This document shows, one piece after another, positions 34,121 through 42,847 of a stretch of DNA of 64,000 nucleotides (position 1 is its first letter; every line of letters starts with the position of its first letter). Position numbers and translations under genes: made by a program. The stretch lies in the NCBI RefSeq assembly GCF_013114835.1, contig NZ_JAAVLW010000004.1, positions 372,001 to 436,000 on the forward strand, given 5' to 3'. The DNA is from Bradyrhizobium archetypum. GTDB taxonomy: Bacteria; Pseudomonadota; Alphaproteobacteria; Rhizobiales; Xanthobacteraceae. The notes under the pieces are model-generated. The model was not told where the DNA came from and made no database searches. It saw nothing but the letters and a program-made list of their open reading frames with translations.

Positions 34121-35914
34121 CTACCCCCGGTGTTCACGTGTCGGCTTCAGCCTCGCCATCTGCGCTACCGTTGCCCGCAACTCCTCAGCGTTGAAAGTCG
34201 GAAACGAGCAGATGCGGTTGCTGCAGGCGAACGCCGCAGGTTCGCCGAGATCTGGATATTCGACGTCGGGGTTGGGCAACTTGCCCTCGCGCAGGTCGAG
34301 CCATTCGAGGCGCTTGTAGCGGGCCGGCAGCGCGCGGCCCAGCGCGTGCAGGGCTTTCGCACGGGCGTCGTCCTTATGTCCAACGATGGTGATGTGGGTG
34401 GGCTCGACCGCGAGCTCTTCATCGGCGAGCAGCACGCCGGGCAGCGGACGCATCATCCCGGCCGCGGCGCTGGCGAGATAGCGCATCGCGTGCGCGGCGT
34501 GCTCGCGATAGGCCTCATTGCCGAAGTACCGGTTGAGCAGGTTCATGAATCTTGTAACCAGCACCTGGTCATCGATCAGCTTGGCGGGCTTGGCGAGCAC
34601 GCCGGTCTTGCCTTCCGCGGTCTTCGAGGTCACGAAGCCGCCGGCTTCATCCCGGAACCTCGCGACGAAATCGCCGGCCTTCGCGGCCCTGGTAAGCCAG
34701 TCGCGATTTCCCGTGGCGGCATAGAGATCGAGGAAGGCCTGACCCATCGCCAGCGTGTCGCCGAGGAACGGGCCACCGCGATCCTTCTCGCCGTGACGGA
34801 AGCCGCCCTCCGGTAGCGTGCGGTTGTCGATCACCCATTTCGCGGCGCGCTCTGCGATCGCCAGCACCTTGGGATCGTTGGTGACGTTGTAATAGGCCAC
34901 AAGCCCGGAGATCGCCCAGCCATTTTCGCGCGCATACAGGTTCTTGTCGATGCGCGGCATGCCGAGCTTGCGGCGCTCGGCGTCCGATAGCGCGTAGTAT
35001 GTGGGTCCCTCGGTGTCGTGGTCGAGATCGGCGTCCTGGCTGACAAAGAACGCGCCGTCGGGGCTCGTCAGAAATTCCGCGAGATAGCGTTCGATGTTGC
35101 GCGCCGCGGCCAGATATTTCGGATCCTTCCACAGCCCATAGGCCTGGCTGTATTGGCGGAGATATTGCGCCTGGAACGACATGATCTTTTCGAAATGCGG
35201 ATGCGTCCAGGATCCGCTTTCCGAATATTGATAGACGCCGCCCCAGACCGGATCGATCAGCGCAATCGCGGCGTCCAGCGTCTGCCGTGCGCGCTTGATC
35301 GCGGTGGAGTCGCCAGCCTCGGCGCGGGAGATCGCCAGATCCATGCTGTCGGTGTCGATATATTTCTGGTTCGCGCCCCAGCCGCCGAGCTCTTCCTGGT
35401 AGGATTCGTCGATGTTCTTCGTCAGTGCCGCGCGCTGTTCCTTGCTGAGAAAGGCTGACGGCGACGGTTTTACTTCAAAGGCTTCGCCGACCGACGGCCC
35501 CGGCGACGGATCGTCGATGATCGCCTTGAGCAGTGACTGCATCCGCTCCGGCTCGATATATCCCCTGATCTTGGCGATCTCGGTGCCGTCGGGGCCGAAC
35601 ACGATGGTCGCTGGCCAGCCCCAGTCGCCATAGCGGCTCGACAGATCGGGGTTGGCATCCTGGTCGACGCGAACCGGCAGATATTTTTCCGCCAGCAACT
35701 TCTTGACCTCGGGATTGGCGTAGGTCGTCTTCTCCATGACGTGGCACCAGTGGCACCACATCGCCTCCAGATCGAGAATAACGAAGCGCTGCTCAGCCTG
35801 CGCGCGGGCGAACAGGTCGTCGCTCCAATCGTTCCATCTGGGCCCATCCGAAGCAGATGACGGGGCTGCCGCAAGTGCGGCGAGGACCCAGGCGGCTATG
35901 CGGACGAGGTTCAT
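34121..35914 (-). CDS. exported DUF255 thioredoxin-like protein (YyaL/SPATA20-like)
   Basis: 597 residues from the ATG at 35914 (GGAG upstream), with signal peptide MNLVRIAAWVLAALAAAPSSAS. The N-terminal thioredoxin-like DUF255 domain has the redox motif AMWCHWCHVM (Cys54, Cys57). The rest is an alpha/alpha-barrel six-hairpin region (residues ~180-500) as in YyaL. Most family members are cytoplasmic, so the signal peptide is notable. It lies between doxX and the bufA genes on the same strand and may supply reducing power for Cys-rich periplasmic products. Confidence 0.86.
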   Translation of the reverse strand: MNLVRIAAWVLAALAAAPSSASDGPRWNDWSDDLFARAQAEQRFVILDLEAMWCHWCHVMEKTTYANPEVKKLLAEKYLPVRVDQDANPDLSSRYGDWGWPATIVFGPDGTEIAKIRGYIEPERMQSLLKAIIDDPSPGPSVGEAFEVKPSPSAFLSKEQRAALTKNIDESYQEELGGWGANQKYIDTDSMDLAISRAEAGDSTAIKRARQTLDAAIALIDPVWGGVYQYSESGSWTHPHFEKIMSFQAQYLRQYSQAYGLWKDPKYLAAARNIERYLAEFLTSPDGAFFVSQDADLDHDTEGPTYYALSDAERRKLGMPRIDKNLYARENGWAISGLVAYYNVTNDPKVLAIAERAAKWVIDNRTLPEGGFRHGEKDRGGPFLGDTLAMGQAFLDLYAATGNRDWLTRAAKAGDFVARFRDEAGGFVTSKTAEGKTGVLAKPAKLIDDQVLVTRFMNLLNRYFGNEAYREHAAHAMRYLASAAAGMMRPLPGVLLADEELAVEPTHITIVGHKDDARAKALHALGRALPARYKRLEWLDLREGKLPNPDVEYPDLGEPAAFACSNRICSFPTFNAEELRATVAQMARLKPTREHRG

Positions 35915-36013
35915 GGCGGCTCCGGAAAGGTTGGCGTTTCGCGAGCTACGCACGCGGCGAACCCAGGGCTCAGCTTTGGCTCAGCTTTTCGACAACGTCA
36001 CGGGATTGTGAGA

Positions 36014-36478
36014 TCAGGTCGATTTCTCGCGATGGCCGGCCGCGTTCACCAGCAGGCGGTCCAGCGAGGCAACGCCGGGCCCGGCAATCGCAAGCCACAT
36101 GAAAGCGGCAAAGTAGGTCGCTTCCTCGAACCCGAGCAGCGTTTCCAGCGAATCGACATCGCCCCATTTTGCCGACCTGATGGCTACGAGCATGACCACC
36201 GCCAGCATCGCCGCCGGAATTCGCGTGAACAGGCCAAGGATCAGCATGGCGCCGCCGAAGAATTCGACGCCTGCGACGAAGGGGGTGAGGATGTTCGGAA
36301 ACGGGATGCCCCAACCGACGAAATTCTCGGTCACCTGCGCCAGATTGTTAAGCTTGCCCCAGCCGGTCAGCATGAAGGTGTAACCGACGATGAGCCGCAT
36401 GATCAGCGGGCCGGCCCAGGAAAAATATGATGCGATTTGCGCGGGCAGCAGGATGAGCAGATTGACGATGAAATACAT
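36014..36478 (-). CDS. DoxX family membrane protein
   Basis: 154 residues from the ATG at 36478, with GAGGGG 7 bp upstream. Four hydrophobic segments; MRLIVGYTFMLTGWGKLNNL, the VGWGIPFPNILTPFVAGVEFFGG segment and LGLFTRIPAAMLAVVMLVAI match DoxX. DoxX proteins (HvfX, BufD) accompany DUF692/DUF2063 genes in other bacteria, where a redox or product-handling role has been proposed. It is 99 bp upstream of the thioredoxin-like gene on the same strand. Confidence 0.9.
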   Translation of the reverse strand: MYFIVNLLILLPAQIASYFSWAGPLIMRLIVGYTFMLTGWGKLNNLAQVTENFVGWGIPFPNILTPFVAGVEFFGGAMLILGLFTRIPAAMLAVVMLVAIRSAKWGDVDSLETLLGFEEATYFAAFMWLAIAGPGVASLDRLLVNAAGHREKST

Positions 36479-36621
36479 GCGAATCCCCTCTAAATATTTT
36501 GGCGTCGCGAGACCGCAGCTTGCTGCTTCGTCCAATCGGTGCGCGCAAAAAGCCGCGGCCGCGACCGCGGCGATCTGGTCCTGACTAGAAATTCGCAATG
36601 ACCGGCCCGCTTGTTACGGGC

Positions 36622-37353
36622 TCAACCGAAATTTTGCAGCGCGGGAAAAGTCTCCAACAGCCAGATGCTGATGTTGGAGACGGCGCCGGTCAGGAAGCCG
36701 ATGCCGGTGATCACCATCAGGACGCCCATGGCCTGCTCGACCTTGCCTAGGTGCCGCTTCATGCGCGCAAACAGCGCGGAGAACTGCTCGATCATGAAGG
36801 CTGCCAGCAGGAACGGAATTCCGAGCCCGGCGGAATAGACCGCGAGCAGGCCGGCTCCCTTGGTGACGGTAGCCTCGGCGGCTGCGATCGACAGGATCGC
36901 CGCCAGAATGGGACCGATGCAGGGGGTCCAGCCGAAGGCGAAGGCGAGTCCCATGGCATAGGCGCCCCACAGACCGACCGGCTTCGGCATCGGCATCCGG
37001 CCTTCGCGCATCAATAGGCCGATCCGAGTCAGGCCGAGGAAATGCAGGCCCATGATGATGATCACGATGCCGGCGACGATCGAGAGCTCGGCCGACCAGG
37101 CCCGGATCAGGCCCCCGATCAGGGAGGCGCTGGCGCCGAGCGCCACGAAGACGGTGGAGAACCCAAGCACGAACATCAGCGCCGATGCCATCACCGCGCG
37201 CCTGGAAGCCTGCGTGTTCTCGTCGTTGGCGACATGTTCGATAGTCGCGCCGGTAAGATAGATCAGATAGGGCGGCACCAGGGGCAGCACGCAGGGGGAA
37301 AGGAAACTGACGAGACCGGCAATCAGCGCCGCCGGGATGGAAACATCGTGCAT
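36622..37353 (-). CDS. CcdA/DsbD-type transmembrane thiol electron carrier
   Basis: 243 residues from the ATG at 37353, about six helices. The two membrane Cys of CcdA are present: FLSPCVLPLVPPYL (Cys21) and FGWTPCIGPILAAI (Cys145). CcdA passes electrons from cytoplasmic thioredoxin to periplasmic thiol proteins, for cytochrome c maturation or other reductions. It sits upstream of doxX, the DUF255 gene and the bufferin genes, all on one strand, which suggests a thiol-reducing supply; other ccm genes are not in the window. Confidence 0.94.
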   Translation of the reverse strand: MHDVSIPAALIAGLVSFLSPCVLPLVPPYLIYLTGATIEHVANDENTQASRRAVMASALMFVLGFSTVFVALGASASLIGGLIRAWSAELSIVAGIVIIIMGLHFLGLTRIGLLMREGRMPMPKPVGLWGAYAMGLAFAFGWTPCIGPILAAILSIAAAEATVTKGAGLLAVYSAGLGIPFLLAAFMIEQFSALFARMKRHLGKVEQAMGVLMVITGIGFLTGAVSNISIWLLETFPALQNFG

Positions 37354-37551
37354 TGCATGACCTTCGAGAATTGCCGCAAGGCATAGCGCCGTCTTGGCAT
37401 GTACGGAACGGGCAATCGATAAGTTTCGTCGCCATTGCGGCTCAACTTCGGTCACAGGGCCGTGTCCGGGCGGCCGAAATTGGCCTCGCGGGCGAAACAG
37501 ACGCTGCTATGGTCCCGTATAGCGGTAATCAGACCGTCAACGGACCCTTGC

Positions 37552-39597
37552 ATGCGCCTCGGCATCCGCACCGCCATTTCCGCCCTTGTGCTGACATCCA
37601 TCGTCGTCAGCGCCGTCGGCGTGCATCTGTTGTGGTGGCGCACCGCCCAGCAGGTCAGCCAGACGCTCGCCAACACCATCAACGACCAGATCGTTTCCGC
37701 GGTCGGCGACGAATTGCAGTCGGTCACGTCGGAGGCGCGCTCGTCGATGATGGCGGTGCGAACGCTGCTGGCTGAAAAAGTGTTCGACCCGCACGACGCC
37801 AGAAAACGCGAAATCGCGTTTCGGTCGCAGTTGTTGTCGCAGCCGACCATCTCCTGGGTGGCGTTCGGATGGCCGGACGGATCGTTCTTTGCCGGGCACA
37901 AGCTCGGCAACAGCGTGATCGAGATGCTCGAGATCACGCCCGACCGCAACTTGCGCATCAATCGCTACGAATTCGTCGGCAACGATCTCAAGCTCAAGGC
38001 GAGCTGGTTCGAGGAAACCGACTATTCCGTGACCGAGCAGGAATGGTTTCGGGTCGCGAAAGAGACCAACGACGAATATTGGTCGACGCTGACGGCGCAT
38101 CCGCGCGGCGAACGGCTGGCGGCGGCCTTTTCGGCCCCGCTCGAGATCGATCAGAAACCGGCCGGCGTCCTCGCCATCATCATCGAGCTGACCCGTGTCT
38201 CGAATTTTCTGTCGCAGCTCACGGTCGGCAAATCCGCCGGCGCCTTCATTCTCGAGCGGGACGGCAAGGTGGTAGCCTCGCCCGACCCCGACGCCAGCGA
38301 GCTGGTGGCGCTGAAGACCGATCATCCGCTGTTGCCGGTCGCGGTCGACGCGATCCGCAATGCCGGCAGCGCCTACGAACCCGGCGAAGGGCAGCCGTTC
38401 AATACGACGTTGACGCGGGACGGCAAGGCCTATCAGGCCGGGATCACCCCGATCTCGTTTCCGGGCTGGTCGCTGGTCACGGTGGTGCCGGAATCGGAAT
38501 TTCTCGGCCCGGTCCAGATGACGATCCGGAATCTCTTGATCGGCCTTGCGGTCTTGATCGTCTTTGCCGGGTTATTGTCGGCATGGCTTGCCCAGCGTCT
38601 GATCGCCACGCCGCTGCTCAAGGTGGTCAACGAGATCAGGCATGTCGAGCGTTTCGATCTCGACAAGGTGCAGCGGCATCCGTCGCGGCTGGCCGAGATT
38701 GGGAATCTTTCCGGCGCGATCGGCGATATGGCCCAGGGGCTTGCGGCATTCCGCAAATACATCCCCGCCGACCTCGTCAAGCGGCTGATCAGCGATGGCA
38801 ATGGCGCACGCCTTGGCGGCGCCGTGCGGCCGATGAGCGTCATGTTCATCGATCTCGCCGGCTTCACCGGCATGTCGGAGCGGCTGGGCGACCGCATCAT
38901 CCCGCTGCTGTCGCGCTATTTCGACTGTGTCTCGCTGCAGATCCAGAGCCACAACGGCACCATCGACAAATTCATCGGCGACGCCGTGATGGCGTTCTGG
39001 GGCGCGCCGTCGCCCAACCCCGATCATGCCGTCGATTGCTGCCGGGCGGCCTTGGCGTGTCGGCGCGCCATGGAACAGGCTGATCTCGTCGATGACCATG
39101 GCCAGCCGGTCAGGATCCGCATCGGCATCAACTCCGGCGACATGCTGGTCGGCAATATCGGATCGGAAGTGCGGCTGAACTACACGGTGATCGGCGATGC
39201 CGTGAACATTGCGAGCCGGCTGGAGAGCACCAACAAGGCCTACGGCTCCACGATCATCATCGGCCCCGAAACGCGACGGCTTGCCGGCGACCGCGTCGTG
39301 GTCCGCGAGCTCGACCGTCTGGCAGTCTATGGCCGCGCTGGCGGACTGCAGATTTATGAATTGCTTGATATGGCCGGCGAGGGCGACGGCACGCCTGACT
39401 GGGTGGCTTCGTATGAGGCCGGGCTTGCCGCATGGCGTGCGCGTGATTTCACGACGGCGCTCGGCGCCTTCGAGCAGGCGCGGGAAATCCGCAAAGAAGA
39501 TGCGGCGTCATCGGCGATGATCGAACGCTGCCGCCAGCAGCTCGAAAATCCCAGCGGCGAAGACTGGGACGGCACGACGATCGCACGGACGAAGTAA
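37552..39597 (+). CDS. class III adenylate/guanylate cyclase with sensor domain and HAMP
   Basis: 681 residues from the ATG at 37552, which begins the first helix (MRLGIRTAISALVLTSIVV). A periplasmic dCache-like sensor (about 35-330) is followed by a second helix (LLIGLAVLIVFAGLLSAWLAQRL), a HAMP region, and the cyclase domain at about 420-610: SVMFIDLAGFTGMSERLGD, FIGDAVMAFWGAP, IRIGINSGDMLVGNIGS and LNYTVIGDAVNIASRLES. The metal-binding Asp residues are intact. The C-terminal 60 residues look TPR-like. It would make cAMP in response to an external signal. Confidence 0.93.
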   Translation: MRLGIRTAISALVLTSIVVSAVGVHLLWWRTAQQVSQTLANTINDQIVSAVGDELQSVTSEARSSMMAVRTLLAEKVFDPHDARKREIAFRSQLLSQPTISWVAFGWPDGSFFAGHKLGNSVIEMLEITPDRNLRINRYEFVGNDLKLKASWFEETDYSVTEQEWFRVAKETNDEYWSTLTAHPRGERLAAAFSAPLEIDQKPAGVLAIIIELTRVSNFLSQLTVGKSAGAFILERDGKVVASPDPDASELVALKTDHPLLPVAVDAIRNAGSAYEPGEGQPFNTTLTRDGKAYQAGITPISFPGWSLVTVVPESEFLGPVQMTIRNLLIGLAVLIVFAGLLSAWLAQRLIATPLLKVVNEIRHVERFDLDKVQRHPSRLAEIGNLSGAIGDMAQGLAAFRKYIPADLVKRLISDGNGARLGGAVRPMSVMFIDLAGFTGMSERLGDRIIPLLSRYFDCVSLQIQSHNGTIDKFIGDAVMAFWGAPSPNPDHAVDCCRAALACRRAMEQADLVDDHGQPVRIRIGINSGDMLVGNIGSEVRLNYTVIGDAVNIASRLESTNKAYGSTIIIGPETRRLAGDRVVVRELDRLAVYGRAGGLQIYELLDMAGEGDGTPDWVASYEAGLAAWRARDFTTALGAFEQAREIRKEDAASSAMIERCRQQLENPSGEDWDGTTIARTK

Positions 39598-39693
39598 GAT
39601 TGGGCGCTGGCCGCCTTGCATGCGGAAGCCGCTTGGCCATAGATGTGACGCCGCCACGCCAAACGTGCCGGCCTTACGGGGAGGCCTCCAGCG

Positions 39694-40671
39694 TTGAAAG
39701 TTCTGTTGACCTATACGCCGCAGTCCCGCGCCCAGTATTACGGCGAGCGTAGCCTCAAGGGGCTGCAAGCCATTGCAGAGGTGAAGCTGCATCAAGCGAA
39801 CGATGCGCTCGACGCCGCCGGCCTGATCGATGCCGCCCGCGATGTCGATATCATCGTGGCCGACCGGCTCACCGCGGGTCCCGGCGAGATCTTTCCGGCG
39901 CTGCCGAACTTGCGCGCCTTGGTGCGCTGCGCCGTTGATATCCGCAACATCGATGTCGAGGCGGCGTCCGCGGCCGGCGTATTGGTCACGCGGGCGGGAC
40001 CCGGCTTCGTCCAATCGGTCGCCGAACTGGCGCTCGGCTTCATGGTCGACCTGTCGCGCGGCGTGTCACGCGCGACCGCCGAGTATCATGCCGCGCGCAA
40101 GCCTGAGGTCATCATGGGCCGGCAACTGTCTGGCAGCCGCCTCGGCATCATCGGCTACGGCAGCATCGGCCGCTACCTCGCTGGAATCGCCAAGGTGCTG
40201 GGCATGGAGATTCTGGTCGCCGATCCCTATGCGACCGTGAGCAACGCCGGCATTCAGCACGTAGCGCTCAACGATCTCCTGGCGCGCGCCGATTACGTGG
40301 TCTGTCTCGCCGTCGCCAATGAAGAGACCGAAAATCTGATCGGGCAGGCAGCGCTGGCGCGCATGCAGCCCGATGCCTTCTTCATCAACCTCTCGCGCGG
40401 CAATCTCGTCGACGAACAGGCGTTATCAGCGGCACTGCGCGAAAACCGCATCGCCGGCGCCGCCATGGATGTCGGCCGCGCGCTCGACCAGATGCCCTCG
40501 CCGGAGCTCGCCAGCCTGCCGAACGTGATCGCCACTCCACACATCGGCGGCCTGACGCCGCCGGCGATCGAATACCAATCGCTGGAAACGGTGCGGCAGG
40601 TCGAGAAGATCGTCGCCGGCGAGGTTCCCCTTGGCGCCGTCAACGCCGACAACTGGACGCGCCGTCCTTGA
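39694..40671 (+). CDS. D-isomer-specific 2-hydroxyacid dehydrogenase
   Basis: 325 residues from a TTG start at 39694, backed by GGGGAGG about 9 bp upstream. The NAD-binding motif is SRLGIIGYGSIGRYLAGIAK and the catalytic segments are FFINLSRGNLVDEQAL (Arg), the DVGRALDQMPSPE Asp/Glu region and ATPHIGGLTPPA (His). The family reduces 2-oxoacids or oxidises D-2-hydroxyacids with NAD(P). An MFS transporter gene follows 71 bp later, so a hydroxy- or oxoacid uptake/utilisation pair is likely. Confidence 0.93.
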   Translation: MKVLLTYTPQSRAQYYGERSLKGLQAIAEVKLHQANDALDAAGLIDAARDVDIIVADRLTAGPGEIFPALPNLRALVRCAVDIRNIDVEAASAAGVLVTRAGPGFVQSVAELALGFMVDLSRGVSRATAEYHAARKPEVIMGRQLSGSRLGIIGYGSIGRYLAGIAKVLGMEILVADPYATVSNAGIQHVALNDLLARADYVVCLAVANEETENLIGQAALARMQPDAFFINLSRGNLVDEQALSAALRENRIAGAAMDVGRALDQMPSPELASLPNVIATPHIGGLTPPAIEYQSLETVRQVEKIVAGEVPLGAVNADNWTRRP

Positions 40672-40742
40672 CCGCCGAAGGGCGGGTGTCATCGCGATGT
40701 TCATACCATGATCAGCACCAACGCGGCAAAAAACAATATGGA

Positions 40743-42047
40743 ATGGCGGTGATGCATCTTCCCTTCTTCTACGGCTGGCTGATCGTCGTGGTCACGTTCG
40801 TCACCATGGCGATCGGCGTCAATGCGCGGACGGCGTTCTCGCTGTTCTTTCCGCCGATCATCGGCGAATTCGGCTGGGACCGCGGCGTCACCGCGGGCGC
40901 GTTTTCGTTCGGCTTCGTGGTTTCCGGCGCTGTCTCTCCGCTGATCGGCCGCATGATGGATCGCCTCGGGCCGCGCGCGGTGATGGAGCTTGGCGTGGCG
41001 CTGATGGGCGGCGGCCTCTTGCTCGCGCCGCTGACGACGCAGCCCTGGCATCTCTATCTCACGATCGGCGTACTGGTCGGGGCGGGAAGCGTGTGCCTCG
41101 GCTATTCCGGCCAATCGTTGTTTCTGCCGAACTGGTTCATCCGCCGCCGCGGGCTCGCCATGGGGCTGGCCTTTGCCGGCGTCGGCATCGGCTCGATGAC
41201 CCTGCTGCCCTGGGTGCAGCACATGATCGAGCAGACCGGCTGGCGCACCGCCTGCACCGCGATGGGCGTTCTGGTGTTCGCCGTGCTCGCACCGATCAAC
41301 CTTTTGCTGCGGAAGCGGCCCGAGGACATCGGGCTGTTGCCGGATGGCGACGCAGCTCCGTCGGCGACATCGGCCCCGCCAGTTTCGAACGTGGTCGATC
41401 CGGCATGGGCCGCGACCGACTGGACGCTGCGCCGCGCGCTGCGTACCGCCCGATTCTGGTGGATCGCGCTTGGTTATTTCTGCGGCCTCTATGTCTGGTA
41501 CGCGGTGCAGGTGCACCAGACCAAGTTCCTCCTCGATGTCGGCTTCAGCGCGAACGTGGCGGTATGGGCGCTCGGCGTCGTCAGCCTGCTCGGCATTCCC
41601 GGCCAGATCTGGCTCGGGCATCTCTCCGACCGGATCGGGCGCGAATGGATCTGGGCGATCAGTTGCGCCGGCTTTGCGGTCTGCTTCGCCGCGCTGATCG
41701 CCCTGAAGTTCGCGCCCGTGCTGCCTTTGGTCTATCTCATGATCTTCACGCAAGGCGCGCTCGGCTATGGCCTGACGTCGATCATGGGTGCGGTGGTGCT
41801 GGAAATCTTCCAGGGCAAGCAATATGGCGGCATTTTTGGCACCATCATGCTGGCCGCATTGGCCGGCGGCGCGGCAGGGCCTTGGGCGACCGGCTGGCTG
41901 TTCGATCTCTCAGGCAGCTACACGTCAGCATTTGCGATCGGCATTGCCGTCAGCATACTGTCGGCGGTCGCGATCTGGCAGGCATCACCGCGCAAGGTGA
42001 GGGCGGTCGCGGGACAAATGCACAAGGCGCAAGCCGGGCGCGACTAG
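40743..42047 (+). CDS. MFS transporter, monocarboxylate/OFA-like
   Basis: 434 residues from the ATG at 40743 (another ATG at 40752), 12 hydrophobic segments. The N-terminus FFYGWLIVVVTFVTMAIGVNARTAFSLFFPPI and motif A-like GRMMDRLGPRAVMELG, with RRRGLAMGLAFAGVGIGSM, are as in the oxalate/formate and monocarboxylate transporter subgroup. It lies 71 bp after the 2-hydroxyacid dehydrogenase gene and probably brings in its substrate. Confidence 0.92.
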   Translation: MAVMHLPFFYGWLIVVVTFVTMAIGVNARTAFSLFFPPIIGEFGWDRGVTAGAFSFGFVVSGAVSPLIGRMMDRLGPRAVMELGVALMGGGLLLAPLTTQPWHLYLTIGVLVGAGSVCLGYSGQSLFLPNWFIRRRGLAMGLAFAGVGIGSMTLLPWVQHMIEQTGWRTACTAMGVLVFAVLAPINLLLRKRPEDIGLLPDGDAAPSATSAPPVSNVVDPAWAATDWTLRRALRTARFWWIALGYFCGLYVWYAVQVHQTKFLLDVGFSANVAVWALGVVSLLGIPGQIWLGHLSDRIGREWIWAISCAGFAVCFAALIALKFAPVLPLVYLMIFTQGALGYGLTSIMGAVVLEIFQGKQYGGIFGTIMLAALAGGAAGPWATGWLFDLSGSYTSAFAIGIAVSILSAVAIWQASPRKVRAVAGQMHKAQAGRD

Positions 42048-42128
42048 CTCATCAATTCCTCACCAGCGGGGCCATAACGCAGTAAAGACTAGCTTGGCGC
42101 GCAGAATGTATCGAACGTTCGTTCCGCG

Positions 42129-42740
42129 TCACGCCGATGAAATTCCCATTGTCCGCTGCAGGTCGCCGATGGCGCGGAAAAAGCTATCGGGCGGCGTGGT
42201 CTCCGGATCGATCAGGCGGTGCAGGCGAAAACCGTCCTCCAGCGCCAGCACCAGGGCGCCGGCCCAGGCCGGATTGAGAATGGTCGTCCGGCCGCTGTTT
42301 CTCGCGGTGGTCTCGATGATGTCGGTGACCAGTTTGCGCCGGGCGCGCAGCCGCTTGGCAAGTTCGGGACGGCGCTTTTCGGCGCGCGCCACGAACAGGA
42401 TCATTTCCATGTGCAGCAGGGGGGAGCGGCCGAGCGGATCCTGCGCGCTGCGGTTCATGCTCTTCAGGGCGTCGATGAAATCTGCAAGGCTCTTGTGCCT
42501 GTCGAGCAGATCGCGGATGCGTCCGATCGATTGCTCGACGTGGTCCTCGAGCATGGCGATGATCAGTTCGTCCTTGCTCTTGAAGTTCGAATAGAACGCC
42601 CCGCGCGTGAAGCCGGCCGCCGCCGCGATCGCCTCGATGCTGGCGCCGCCGATCCCCTGTTCCTCGAACACGCGCGCCGCCGCCTCGAACAGCTTTTCGC
42701 GGGTGTCATCCCTTGTGGGTCTCGTTCGAACTCTTGACAT
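42129..42740 (-). CDS. TetR/AcrR-family repressor
   Basis: 203 residues. The N-terminal helix-turn-helix is typical: TREKLFEAAARVFEEQGIGGASIEAIAAAAGFTRGAFYSNFKSKDELIIAML. The ligand-binding helices follow. It is divergent from a cytochrome P450 gene, and its start codon overlaps that gene's -35 box, so repression of both is likely. A related palindromic sequence also lies just past its stop codon (42107-42127). Confidence 0.94.
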   Translation of the reverse strand: MSRVRTRPTRDDTREKLFEAAARVFEEQGIGGASIEAIAAAAGFTRGAFYSNFKSKDELIIAMLEDHVEQSIGRIRDLLDRHKSLADFIDALKSMNRSAQDPLGRSPLLHMEMILFVARAEKRRPELAKRLRARRKLVTDIIETTARNSGRTTILNPAWAGALVLALEDGFRLHRLIDPETTPPDSFFRAIGDLQRTMGISSA

Positions 42741-42787
42741 CTGCCCAGTTTAGGCGAGAATGCAACTCAATACAATAATGTATCGAG
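42734..42787 (+). promoter_or_regulatory. P450 promoter with TetR-type palindromic operator
   Basis: TTGACA (42734-42739), 16 bp spacer, GAGAAT (42756-42761), then the imperfect palindrome CTCAATACA-ATAA-TGTATCGAG (42766-42787) near the transcription start. The half-sites differ at one base. This is the expected layout for TetR repression of the P450 gene. Confidence 0.5.
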
Positions 42788-42847
42788 TTTCGTTCGATCG
42801 GGCCATGGGGGAAAGCGCTGAACAGCGCACAGCAGCATGAGGTCACC

